Shown here piece after piece: positions 16,728 through 24,153 of a stretch of 39,605 bases of DNA. Within the stretch, counting starts at the first letter, position 1. The number at the start of each line of letters is the position of its first letter. Origin of the DNA: Caldilineaceae bacterium SB0661_bin_32 (GTDB taxonomy: Bacteria > Chloroflexota > Anaerolineae > Caldilineales > Caldilineaceae); NCBI GenBank assembly GCA_009841235.1, contig VXMH01000058.1:1-39605 (forward strand), read 5' to 3'. Both the position numbers and the translations under genes were made by a program. The notes beneath the pieces are model-generated. The model saw nothing but the letters and a program-made list of their open reading frames with translations, was not told the origin of the DNA and did no database searches.

Positions 16728-17645
16728 GTGGGACGAATTCGACTAACCATTCCCATATTTCTGGCTCTCTTGGGGATTGCGTGCGCGGCCTGCGGCGCCG
16801 GTGTTTCGGATATGGCTATTTCTGAATCGGCCGCAATGAGCGCGTCCTCTCCCGAGATGGCGGACGAGGAGGCGTCTGCGCCGCAGCGGGCGGCTGACGG
16901 TGCGGAGGCGTCACGACAGGTCATCGCCAATGCCAACATCTCCCTGGTCGTGGCGGACACGGCGGCAGCGCTGACCGGTGTCGAGCAGGTCGTGTCGGAA
17001 CTGGGCGGGTACGTGGCCGACATGGACCTTTCCAACGGGGGATACGACGAGTCGGCAGTGCTGCGGGGATCGTTAACGCTCCGGGTGCCGGCCGCGGGCT
17101 TGGAAGAGGCGCTGGACCTGTTGCAGGCGCTGGCCACGGACGTGAACTACCTGAATGTAAACAGACAGGACGTCACGGACCAGTACAGTGATCTCGATGC
17201 GCGGCTGCGAAACCTGCGCGCGACCGAGACCGAGCTGCTGGCCCTGTTGACGGAGGTGCGGGAAAGGCCGAATTCCAAGGTCGAGGACATTCTGGCGGTG
17301 CACCGCAGCTTGACACAGATCCGGGAAGAGATCGAGACGCTGCAGGGTCGCCAAAACCTGCTGGACAATCAGATCGATTTTTCTACGATATGGGTTGAGC
17401 TGATTCCGGACAGCGTATTCCGGCCAATCGTGGAGGAGCCCTGGAGTGCAAGCGGGCCGGTACGAAACGCGTTGCGGGCATTGGTGGCAACGCTGCAGGG
17501 GCTGCTGACGGCGCTGATCTGGGCTGTGCTTTACCTGGCGCCGCTGCTGCTTGTCTTTCTGATTCCGCTGGCTGTCCTGATCTGGCTGGTGCGGCTGTGG
17601 GTGGGTCGACGACGCAGCAGGGAGGAGTCGTCAGAGTCTGGCTGA
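16728..17645 (+). CDS. DUF4349 lipoprotein
   Basis: This 305-residue envelope protein belongs to the DUF4349 family. It has a signal peptide with a probable lipidated cysteine (C19, in LLGIAC), a low-complexity Ala/Ser/Glu linker to about residue 60, and a periplasm-side domain with a duplicated strand pattern (VIANANISLVV near 65; LRGSLTLRVP near 110). A coiled-coil region of about 60 residues (about 145-215) follows, then a C-terminal transmembrane helix with a basic tail. The start is GTG with AGGAG 8 bases upstream. The family's function is not known. It converges with the ABC permease gene 22 bp away. Confidence 0.8.
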   Translation: MGRIRLTIPIFLALLGIACAACGAGVSDMAISESAAMSASSPEMADEEASAPQRAADGAEASRQVIANANISLVVADTAAALTGVEQVVSELGGYVADMDLSNGGYDESAVLRGSLTLRVPAAGLEEALDLLQALATDVNYLNVNRQDVTDQYSDLDARLRNLRATETELLALLTEVRERPNSKVEDILAVHRSLTQIREEIETLQGRQNLLDNQIDFSTIWVELIPDSVFRPIVEEPWSASGPVRNALRALVATLQGLLTALIWAVLYLAPLLLVFLIPLAVLIWLVRLWVGRRRSREESSESG

Positions 17646-17667
17646 CAGACGGATACGTTCGGCCGCG

Positions 17668-18522
17668 TTAGCCTTTGAGGGCGCCGAAGGTCAGGCCGCC
17701 GGTGATGTATTTCTCCAGGGCCATGCCGGCTGCGACGACGGGGATGACGCTTACCAGCGAAATTGCGCTCATGTTCCACCATTCGGTGTAGCCGGTCTGA
17801 CTGACCTGCATGGTCATGAAGAGCGGGATGGTGATGGCTTCGCGGAAGGTGAGCGTGAGAGCGACCAGATATTCGTTCCAGGCGCCGATTAAAGAGAGGA
17901 CGAAGACGGCCACGAGACCGGGCGCGGCCAGGGGCATGGCGATGCGGAAGAGGACGCCGAGGCGGTTGGCGCCGTCGATCATGGCGCTCTCCTCGATTTC
18001 CACCGGAAGCCCTTCGAAAAAGTCGCGCATCACCCAGACGATGAAAGGAATGGCGCCGCTGCTGTAAACAATAATGAGGGCCAGGCGGGTGTCGAGGAGG
18101 CCCAACTCGCGAAACATCACCAGGAAGGCGAGTATAAAGAGAGCGCCGGGGAACATGCGCTGGGACATGAAGCCGAGAACGATGGAATTGTTGCGGCCGC
18201 CGTAGTCGAATCGGGCCAGGGCATAGCCGGCGCTGGAGCCGATCACCAGCGCGACCGTCGACGAAATGAAGGCGACGAGCACGCTGTTCATGAAGGGATC
18301 GAGGAACCAGGTGAGCCGGTCGACGAAAAGATAGCGCCAGGCGTGCAGACCGGGTTGAAAGTCGATGAAGGGCATGTATGTCGCCTTGATCGACATGTCA
18401 ATGGCGTTCTTAAAAGAGGTGATCACCACCCAATACATGGGGAAGAGGAGGATAAAGGACCAAAAGCCCAGAATACAGTAGGATATGATCGTGCGGACCC
18501 GTTTTTGTGCGGCCAGTCCCAT
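17668..18522 (-). CDS. Carbohydrate ABC transporter permease (MalG-like, CUT1)
   Basis: This 284-residue inner-membrane permease has six helices. The cytoplasmic EAA loop (EIEESAMIDGANRLGVLFRI, about residues 185-204) docks the ATPase. The C-terminus ends in the GGLTFGALKG sequence typical of MalG-type subunits. The ATG overlaps the stop of the upstream permease by one base (TGATG), showing translational coupling. No ATPase gene is in the operon, so a shared MsmK/UgpC-like ATPase encoded elsewhere is inferred. The substrate is probably a sugar or polyol. Confidence 0.92.
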   Translation of the reverse strand: MGLAAQKRVRTIISYCILGFWSFILLFPMYWVVITSFKNAIDMSIKATYMPFIDFQPGLHAWRYLFVDRLTWFLDPFMNSVLVAFISSTVALVIGSSAGYALARFDYGGRNNSIVLGFMSQRMFPGALFILAFLVMFRELGLLDTRLALIIVYSSGAIPFIVWVMRDFFEGLPVEIEESAMIDGANRLGVLFRIAMPLAAPGLVAVFVLSLIGAWNEYLVALTLTFREAITIPLFMTMQVSQTGYTEWWNMSAISLVSVIPVVAAGMALEKYITGGLTFGALKG

Positions 18523-19448
18523 CAGTCTTTCCCCATCGCTCTTCTTGTCAGTACAAGATAGGCCCCACCGAAGATCATCAGCACGATGAGCAGGAAGTAG
18601 GCCTGGCTGCTGCCAAAGGCCAGATCGCCTCCCTTGACCCCGGTGCGATAGATGGCGAGCGTCACCGATTCGGTGGCCTGCCCCGGCCCCCCGCCGGTCA
18701 GCACCATGATAATCTCCACGACTTTGAAGGCATCGATAATACGAATCAGGAGGGCGGTCATGGTGATGGGCATGATCAGGGGCACCGTAATGCGCCAGAA
18801 CGCCTGCAGCTGATTGGCGCCGTCGACGCGGGCGGCTTCGTGCAGGTCGGGGGGCACCCCCTGCAGCGCGGCCAACAGCATCAGGATCATGAAGGAGCTC
18901 CACTGCCAGACGTCGATGGCCATCAGCGCTACCATCGCCCAGGTGGGGCTCGTCAACCAGGGTACGCCTTCAAAGCCGAAGCTGCGCAGGATGTCGTTGA
19001 TAGGGCCGATGTCTTCCTGGAACAGCATACGGCCGACAATAAAGGATACGACGACCGGGCTGACCATCAGCGGCATCAGGAACCAGGTGCGAAAGAGCTT
19101 CTGACCGCGGGTTATGTTGTTCAGCGCCAGGGCGACTGTGAGGCCGATGATCAGTTGTGCGGGCACAACGCCCAGCATGAAGACGACCGTATTGCGCGCG
19201 GTACGCCAGAAGGAGCGGTTGCTCAGCAGCTTTTCAAAATTGGCCAGACCGACGAACTTCGTGTCGAAATCCCCGATGCGATAGAGGTGCAGGTCTGTAA
19301 AGGCGGCATAGAGGGTCCACAGCACGGGGACGGCGAGCAGGATGAGAATGATGGCAACTGCGGGCACCAGGAAGATCCACTTCCAGAGATTGTCCCGAAT
19401 TTCGAAGCGAGATCGTTTCGAGGGGTAGATCTGGGGTTCAGTTGCCAT
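18522..19448 (-). CDS. Carbohydrate ABC transporter permease (MalF/UgpA-like, CUT1)
   Basis: This is the partner permease, 308 residues from the ATG at 19448. A first helix near residue 25 is followed by the large loop and five further helices. The EAA motif DLHEAARVDGANQLQAFWRI lies near residues 205-224, and the VLTGGGPGQATE segment near 245 is typical of MalF/UgpA subunits. The frame extends to 19529, but that extension runs into the hairpin region and is not needed. It lies between the binding-protein gene (across a strong hairpin) and the second permease, which it overlaps by one base. Confidence 0.9.
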   Translation of the reverse strand: MATEPQIYPSKRSRFEIRDNLWKWIFLVPAVAIILILLAVPVLWTLYAAFTDLHLYRIGDFDTKFVGLANFEKLLSNRSFWRTARNTVVFMLGVVPAQLIIGLTVALALNNITRGQKLFRTWFLMPLMVSPVVVSFIVGRMLFQEDIGPINDILRSFGFEGVPWLTSPTWAMVALMAIDVWQWSSFMILMLLAALQGVPPDLHEAARVDGANQLQAFWRITVPLIMPITMTALLIRIIDAFKVVEIIMVLTGGGPGQATESVTLAIYRTGVKGGDLAFGSSQAYFLLIVLMIFGGAYLVLTRRAMGKD

Positions 19449-19515
19449 GGATTTGCTGGATGTTTCGCTGGCTGGCCCGGCTGTTGCGCCGATGTGATAG
19501 AGGGAAGGGTAGTCA

Positions 19516-19567
19516 CCAGCGGCCAGCAACCGGTCCAGGCTCTTTGCCGCCGGTCGCTGGCCGCTGG
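19516..19567 (-). promoter_or_regulatory. 18-bp intergenic stem-loop between binding protein and permease genes
   Basis: The two arms, 19516-19533 and 19550-19567, are reverse complements over 18 bases except for one position that becomes a G-U pair in the minus-strand RNA. The loop is 16 bases. It lies 22 bp after the binding-protein stop and before the first permease. No T-run follows, so it is not a classic terminator. By analogy with malE-malF, it may protect the upstream mRNA and lower permease expression. Confidence 0.7.
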
Positions 19568-19589
19568 CCGCTGACTATGCTATCTGCGG

Positions 19590-21110
19590 TTACTTGCCCA
19601 AGGTGCGGGCGTACAGTTCGGCCTGATGCTGGAGGCCGCCCATGCGTTCGCTGATCTCGTTGAAGGCGGCCGCGACTTCGTCCAGGGCATCCTGGGGCGG
19701 AAGTTCGTTGGCCAGCGCCTTGGAGACGCCCAGTTCGAGCGCGTCACGGTACTGTACCCAGCCGCCGAAGGCCTGGTCGGTGACGGCGTTGGGATGGTCG
19801 AGGGTTTCACGGGCGGCGTTCAGATAGTCCATCGCAACTTCCTCGCCCAACTGCAGCGGGCCGGTGGCGAACTCTTCGACCGCTTCCATCTGGCTGAAGC
19901 GGTACGGGCTGGCGCCGGTCAGGTCGGTGACGAAGGCCAGGCCGCTCTCCGGCTTGGTCAGATGGGTCACGAAGCCCCAGACGGCATCGTAGGCCAGTTC
20001 GTCCACCTGGGCGGAGACGGCGATGACCCAGCCGCCAAAGGCGTGGAACGGCGCATGGCTGGGCACGTCGAAGTAGTCCCATTCGCCCGACTTGGAGTTG
20101 AAGACCTCGTGTGAACCCGGTAGGATGTTGTAGCCCTGCAGTCCCTGGATGACGGAGGTTTCAGGCGCGGTGGCGCTGGTGACGGCGTCCCAGTTGTAGG
20201 TCTGGGCAACGCGTCCGCCGTTCATGGCGTTGAGAGAGTCACCGTAGGTGAAGTTTGTGCCGCCGGGAGGCGCCCAGTTCTGCATCTCTTCGACCCATTC
20301 GGTCAGGGCGCGGACGAAGCCGGGATTGTTAAGGCGGGCTTCGCCGGTGTCGAGATCGATGAAGTAGGCATCGTCGTCGGGATGCTTGGCGTAGGCGGTG
20401 GCGCGGGAGTTGAAGCCCCACCAGAGGGTATCGCCGCGCTTGGTCATGCAGGCGGCGCCGAAGTCATCGTCCTCACCGTTCTCGTTCCAGTCCCAACCGG
20501 TGAAGAACTCACAGATGTTGCGCCACTGATCCCAGGTCACGGCGCCCGTGTCGGGCGAAAGGTCGAAGCCGTAGCTGTCCTTGAAGCGGCTGTTAATGTC
20601 CTCGTTGGCAAAGAGATCTTTGCGGAAGGAGTAGTAGTGGATGTCGCCGTCGTAGGGCAGGGCGTAGATCTTGCCTTCCCAGGAGAGGGTATTGACGATA
20701 CCGGGCAGAACGTCCTCAAAGTCGATGGCTTCCAGCACCTCCTGCGGGATCTCCTGCAGTGCGCCGGCATTGATGACATCGGCGCGGGCGTTGCTGGGGA
20801 ACTGGAAGATGTCGGCCAGGTAGGTGTCGGTGGCGACGGACTGCATGATCTTGTCAGTCAGCTCCTGCTGTCCGAAAGCGCCGCGCTCGAGTTCGTAGCC
20901 GTTCTCCTCGACCCACGGCAGCATGAATGCTTCGACACGGGCGCCCATGCCGTCCAGTCCGGCGTAGCGGATAACGACTTTCTCCGTGGACATGGCCTCT
21001 TCGCCGCTGCCGGCGGGCGCCGCGGGTGCGGCACAGGCGGCCAGGGCTGCGGCGCCGGCTGCGCCACCGACCAGACGGAGGAATTGACGTCGACTTACTT
21101 TGCTTTCCAT
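19590..21110 (-). CDS. Extracellular sugar-binding lipoprotein (CUT1 ABC transporter)
   Basis: This is the solute-binding protein of the ABC system encoded just downstream. The N-terminus has a twin-arginine motif (SRRQFLRL, residues 6-13) followed by a lipobox LAAC with C26, so it is probably a Tat-exported lipoprotein. An Ala/Pro linker follows, then a two-lobed bacterial extracellular solute-binding protein 1 fold. A DWNENGEDDD loop near residue 220 looks like the calcium-binding loop often seen in these proteins. It has 506 residues, longer than MalE, in keeping with oligosaccharide binders. A ribosome binding site AAGGAG precedes the ATG. A strong promoter lies about 165 bp upstream. Ligand unknown. 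Confidence 0.92.
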   Translation of the reverse strand: MESKVSRRQFLRLVGGAAGAAALAACAAPAAPAGSGEEAMSTEKVVIRYAGLDGMGARVEAFMLPWVEENGYELERGAFGQQELTDKIMQSVATDTYLADIFQFPSNARADVINAGALQEIPQEVLEAIDFEDVLPGIVNTLSWEGKIYALPYDGDIHYYSFRKDLFANEDINSRFKDSYGFDLSPDTGAVTWDQWRNICEFFTGWDWNENGEDDDFGAACMTKRGDTLWWGFNSRATAYAKHPDDDAYFIDLDTGEARLNNPGFVRALTEWVEEMQNWAPPGGTNFTYGDSLNAMNGGRVAQTYNWDAVTSATAPETSVIQGLQGYNILPGSHEVFNSKSGEWDYFDVPSHAPFHAFGGWVIAVSAQVDELAYDAVWGFVTHLTKPESGLAFVTDLTGASPYRFSQMEAVEEFATGPLQLGEEVAMDYLNAARETLDHPNAVTDQAFGGWVQYRDALELGVSKALANELPPQDALDEVAAAFNEISERMGGLQHQAELYARTLGK

Positions 21111-21274
21111 TCTTCTTGTCTCCTTGAAATTGGACAGTATGGATTGTGTAGATGCCTATTGGGGGGAACGGCTCTTCGGAAGCTGAAACTCGGTTGTCAA
21201 TTGTGCCGTGGGCACGACTTCGTACCCTGGCAGCCAAAGTGAAGAAGCGGTCGCAGAACGAATATCAAGCGGGA

Positions 21275-21303
21275 ATTCTAGCGAAAAATTCGATGACTGT
21301 CAA
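21275..21303 (-). promoter_or_regulatory. Near-consensus sigma70 promoter for the ABC operon
   Basis: Read on the minus strand: TTGACA (perfect -35, plus-strand 21298-21303), a 17-base spacer and TAGAAT (5 of 6 to TATAAT, 21275-21280). The spacer holds the small inverted repeat CGAA/TTCG, a possible regulator contact. The leader would be about 155 bases. The rest of the 429-bp intergenic region (21111-21539) holds the AKR promoter and a GTGCC/GGCAC hairpin at 21203-21215, and no gene. Confidence 0.7.
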
Positions 21304-21425
21304 AATTTTGGTGTCTCTTACTTCCGGTGAGGTCGAAGAGGAATTCTGGCTGACGGCAATCGAATCGGCCTTGTCACACCCTGCCATTTCTACGTCAGGC
21401 CTTGAACCGGCATATGATATGGCAG

Positions 21426-21454
21426 TTGAATCTTCCAAAGTGAACCTTTATACT
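21426..21454 (+). promoter_or_regulatory. Sigma70-type promoter for the aldo/keto reductase
   Basis: TTGAAT (21426-21431, 4 of 6), a 17-base spacer and TATACT (21449-21454, 5 of 6). It points toward the gene starting at 21540 and diverges from the ABC operon promoter about 120 bp away. Confidence 0.6.
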
Positions 21455-21539
21455 GCGGAAGAGAACGGCTGGGAGCGTGCAGCGGGGCAGAGTTTTCCGA
21501 GACCGTTCACAATCCGATTACGAACACGAGGAGAGAGGG

Positions 21540-22541
21540 ATGCAATACGTGAATTTCGGCAGCGCCGGCGTGAAGGTATCGCGCGTTGCGCTGGGGCTTG
21601 GTCTTCGAGGCCAGCACGACGAAAAGGCTGCGCGCAATCTGGTGGCGGCTACGCTGGATCAGGGCGTGAATCTGTTCGACTGCGCCAACATCTACGGACT
21701 GGGGGACGATAGGGCGTTCAGAGGCACATCGGAGGTGCTGCTGGGCAAGGCGCTACAAGGGCGGCGCGATGATGTAGTTATCACGTCCAAGGTCCGCGGG
21801 GAGATTGGCGATGGCCCCAATGACAGTGGCCTGTCTCGCTACCATATTCTGCGCGAGGCGGAGCGTTCGCTGCGGCGGCTGAATACCGACCGGATCGACG
21901 TCTACTTGATTCATGGATTGGACGAAACGACGCCTGTGGAGGAGACGTTTCGGGCGCTGGACAGCCTCGTGCAGCAGGGCAAAGTACGCTATGTAGGTAT
22001 CTGTAACCACCAGGCTTGGCAGGTGGTGAAAGCATTGCGGGTGCAGGAGCGGTTGAACGCGGCGCCGGCAATCACGGTGCAGAACCCCTATAATCTGCTG
22101 AACCGGGAACTGGAGCGGGAGATGTTTCCAATGGTGGCGGAGATGGGGCTGGGGGTGATGGTCTACAGCCCGCTGGCGGTGGGCCTGCTGAGCGGAACTT
22201 ACACGCCTGACAATATGCCGGAAGAGAACAGCCTGTGGGGCGGGCGGCGGCGGCACGCCTTCCAGGACACATTGCGGGATCGGGCAGCGGACGTGGTGGC
22301 GGAGGTGATCGCGGTGGCCGGGCGCGTGGGAGCGACGCCGGGTCAGGTTTCACAGGCGTGGATTCTGTCGCGGCCGGAAGTGACGTGCATTATTTCTGGC
22401 GCGGACATACCGGCGCACATCGAAGACACGGTGGGCGCGGTCGATTTGGACCTGCCGGCGGAGGAGATCAGGCGGCTGGACCTGGTGTCGGCGGGTTTGC
22501 AGACAGTGTTGGACGGGTCTGTGTTTGAGCCGGACCGGTGA
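21540..22541 (+). CDS. Aldo/keto reductase
   Basis: This 333-residue NAD(P)H-dependent TIM-barrel oxidoreductase acts on aldehydes, ketones or sugars. The catalytic tetrad is visible: D46 and Y51 in FDCANIYG, K84 in TSKVRG, and H125 in LIHGLDETTP. The nucleotide-binding region near the C-terminus reads IISGADIPAHIEDT. A GAGGAGAG ribosome binding site fixes the ATG at 21540; the frame upstream to 21477 is not used. It is divergent from the sugar ABC operon and may act on the imported compound. The nearest described groups would be the YghZ or L-glyceraldehyde-3-phosphate reductase-like AKRs. Confidence 0.9.
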   Translation: MQYVNFGSAGVKVSRVALGLGLRGQHDEKAARNLVAATLDQGVNLFDCANIYGLGDDRAFRGTSEVLLGKALQGRRDDVVITSKVRGEIGDGPNDSGLSRYHILREAERSLRRLNTDRIDVYLIHGLDETTPVEETFRALDSLVQQGKVRYVGICNHQAWQVVKALRVQERLNAAPAITVQNPYNLLNRELEREMFPMVAEMGLGVMVYSPLAVGLLSGTYTPDNMPEENSLWGGRRRHAFQDTLRDRAADVVAEVIAVAGRVGATPGQVSQAWILSRPEVTCIISGADIPAHIEDTVGAVDLDLPAEEIRRLDLVSAGLQTVLDGSVFEPDR

Positions 22542-22701
22542 AGGGGGGGAAGTTGTGCCGATACAGAAACTGGACGCCAAGGTACACAACATATAGCCTT
22601 GCCACCCGTTGTATAGGTAGGACTCAGGCGATCCGATAAGCGGTTGGAAGCCGATGCGCAAGCCGTAAATGACCGCACCAGGACAGCAACATCTGACCCT
22701 G

Positions 22702-22710
22702 TGTGATAAT
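22702..22710 (+). promoter_or_regulatory. Possible extended -10 promoter
   Basis: TGT-GATAAT fits an extended -10 element, about 108 bases before the ANKH-like gene. No -35 is recognised. The rest of the gap 22542-22817 shows only a weak ACAAC/GTTGT inverted repeat and no gene. Confidence 0.3.
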
Positions 22711-22817
22711 CTGTGTGGTTGTGCTTTGTTATTTCTGTTCTCAGCCGCAGGGCGCCCAGCGGCTGTTCGGCCCTTTCGCCTGCCTCTTCGCATCGCATAC
22801 TACCCGGCCCATAGTTC

Positions 22818-24125
22818 ATGTATTTGCGCTTTACACAGTTCCTTCTGCCGCTGGTTCTGACAATCCTCATCTTTGAATTCGGCGCGCAGAGCATCAACGC
22901 GGGGATGGCGCGTATGCCGGACGCGGTCCGCGTCCTGGCCGCATTTGGACTGGCCTGGGGGCTGGTAACGTCTCTGTCCAGCCCTCTGGCGCAACTTCGC
23001 TATGCCGGGATGGTATTGGTGGAGGACAAGCGGGATTTCTGGCGGGGCCTGATCTATGTAAGCGGGCTGGCGCTGATCATGGTGGCGGTACAGTGGCTGC
23101 TCAGCGGCACGCTTATCAGCCGCCTACTGCTGGAAGAGCTGCACGCGGTCGATACGGAGACCAGCGAACGCGTACGCATCATGATGCTCTGGCTGCTGCC
23201 GATGCCCCTGCTGCGGGGCATTACTCAACTCGGCATGGGCGTCCTGACCCGGGGAAAGCAGACCGGCAAAATCAGTGTAGCCACCGCCTTGAGCGTTGCC
23301 GCCGGACTCGCGGCCGTCGTCGCACTCCTCGAGGTCGACGCAGTTCGAGCCCGGCCCATCTGGCTGCCGATCCTCGTACTCTACGCGTCAACCCTGACCG
23401 AGTTTATCGTCATTATCTTCTATCTCTGGCGCTTCTTCGGCGGGGGTCTGCCGGACAAGCTGGACCGTCCACCAATTACATATGCGGCCCTCTTTCACTT
23501 CACCTGGCCGGTGGCGTTAATGAACTTCATGCAGGAGTCCAGCCGGCCGCTCATCAACCTGTTCGTCGTACGGGGCGCGCACGGCGCAGAAGCGATGGCC
23601 GCACTGACCGTGGCCTATACGCTCGGACAGTGGACCTACCGCTGGCTCAATGAGCTACGCGCGCTCGTGCCCCCATTCTACGCCGAGCTGCGTTCCTATC
23701 GTCCGTTTCTGCTCTACGCCTACTGGTGCGGACTTGCCGCCTCAGCTATCTGTCTGCTGCTCTTCTGGACACCCCTGCGAACCGTCCTGCTGGAGCAGGT
23801 CATCGGACTGACGCCCGCCCTGGCCGAGCTCAGTCGCATGCCTCTCCAGATATATACGTTTTTCCCGTTCGTCGTCGTTCACCGCGCCTATTTTCACAGC
23901 ATCGCCTTTATGGAGCGAGACACTCGACCAATGGCAGTTGGCGCACCGATGCGTACCGGCGCCATCCTCGTCGCCCTGCTGGCTCTGCCGCTGTCAGGGC
24001 TGCAAGGCGCGTCCCTCGGCGTGGCAGCGCTACTGGCCGGTTTCACCTCCGAGACAGTGACACTCTGGTGGCTTATCCTCGGCAAGAAGCAACTGCGCGT
24101 CTGGCGCACGCGCCCGGCGGTCTGA
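22818..24125 (+). CDS. ANKH-like (progressive ankylosis family) membrane transporter
   Basis: This is a 435-residue protein with about 12 membrane helices. From memory of the human ANKH sequence, several blocks align in order and spacing: an FGAQSINAG segment near residue 21 (ANKH: FGEQALNRG), a VEDKRD loop near 71, and FTWPVAL...SRPLINLFV near 231-252 (FWWPLAL...SRPIVNLFV). Further blocks are WLNELRALVPPF near 276 (WLTEIRAVYPAF), IGL...LAELSRMPLQIYTFFP near 331-350, and LQGASLGVAALLAGF near 394. ANKH exports pyrophosphate, ATP or citrate in animals and is distantly related to MATE/MOP flippases. A TAG six bases upstream fixes ATG 22818 as the earliest start. There is no clear ribosome binding site. 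It is monocistronic and converges with the enolase-type gene. The bacterial substrate is unknown. Confidence 0.78.
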   Translation: MYLRFTQFLLPLVLTILIFEFGAQSINAGMARMPDAVRVLAAFGLAWGLVTSLSSPLAQLRYAGMVLVEDKRDFWRGLIYVSGLALIMVAVQWLLSGTLISRLLLEELHAVDTETSERVRIMMLWLLPMPLLRGITQLGMGVLTRGKQTGKISVATALSVAAGLAAVVALLEVDAVRARPIWLPILVLYASTLTEFIVIIFYLWRFFGGGLPDKLDRPPITYAALFHFTWPVALMNFMQESSRPLINLFVVRGAHGAEAMAALTVAYTLGQWTYRWLNELRALVPPFYAELRSYRPFLLYAYWCGLAASAICLLLFWTPLRTVLLEQVIGLTPALAELSRMPLQIYTFFPFVVVHRAYFHSIAFMERDTRPMAVGAPMRTGAILVALLALPLSGLQGASLGVAALLAGFTSETVTLWWLILGKKQLRVWRTRPAV

Positions 24126-24153
24126 AACGGCAGCTGCCTGAAGGTCGTTTCGA

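Noticed and set aside
22600..22680. Possible tRNA or small RNA in the gap after the aldo/keto reductase
   Set aside because: No cloverleaf, T-loop GTTCRANYC or CCA-like end could be found; only a 5-bp inverted repeat.
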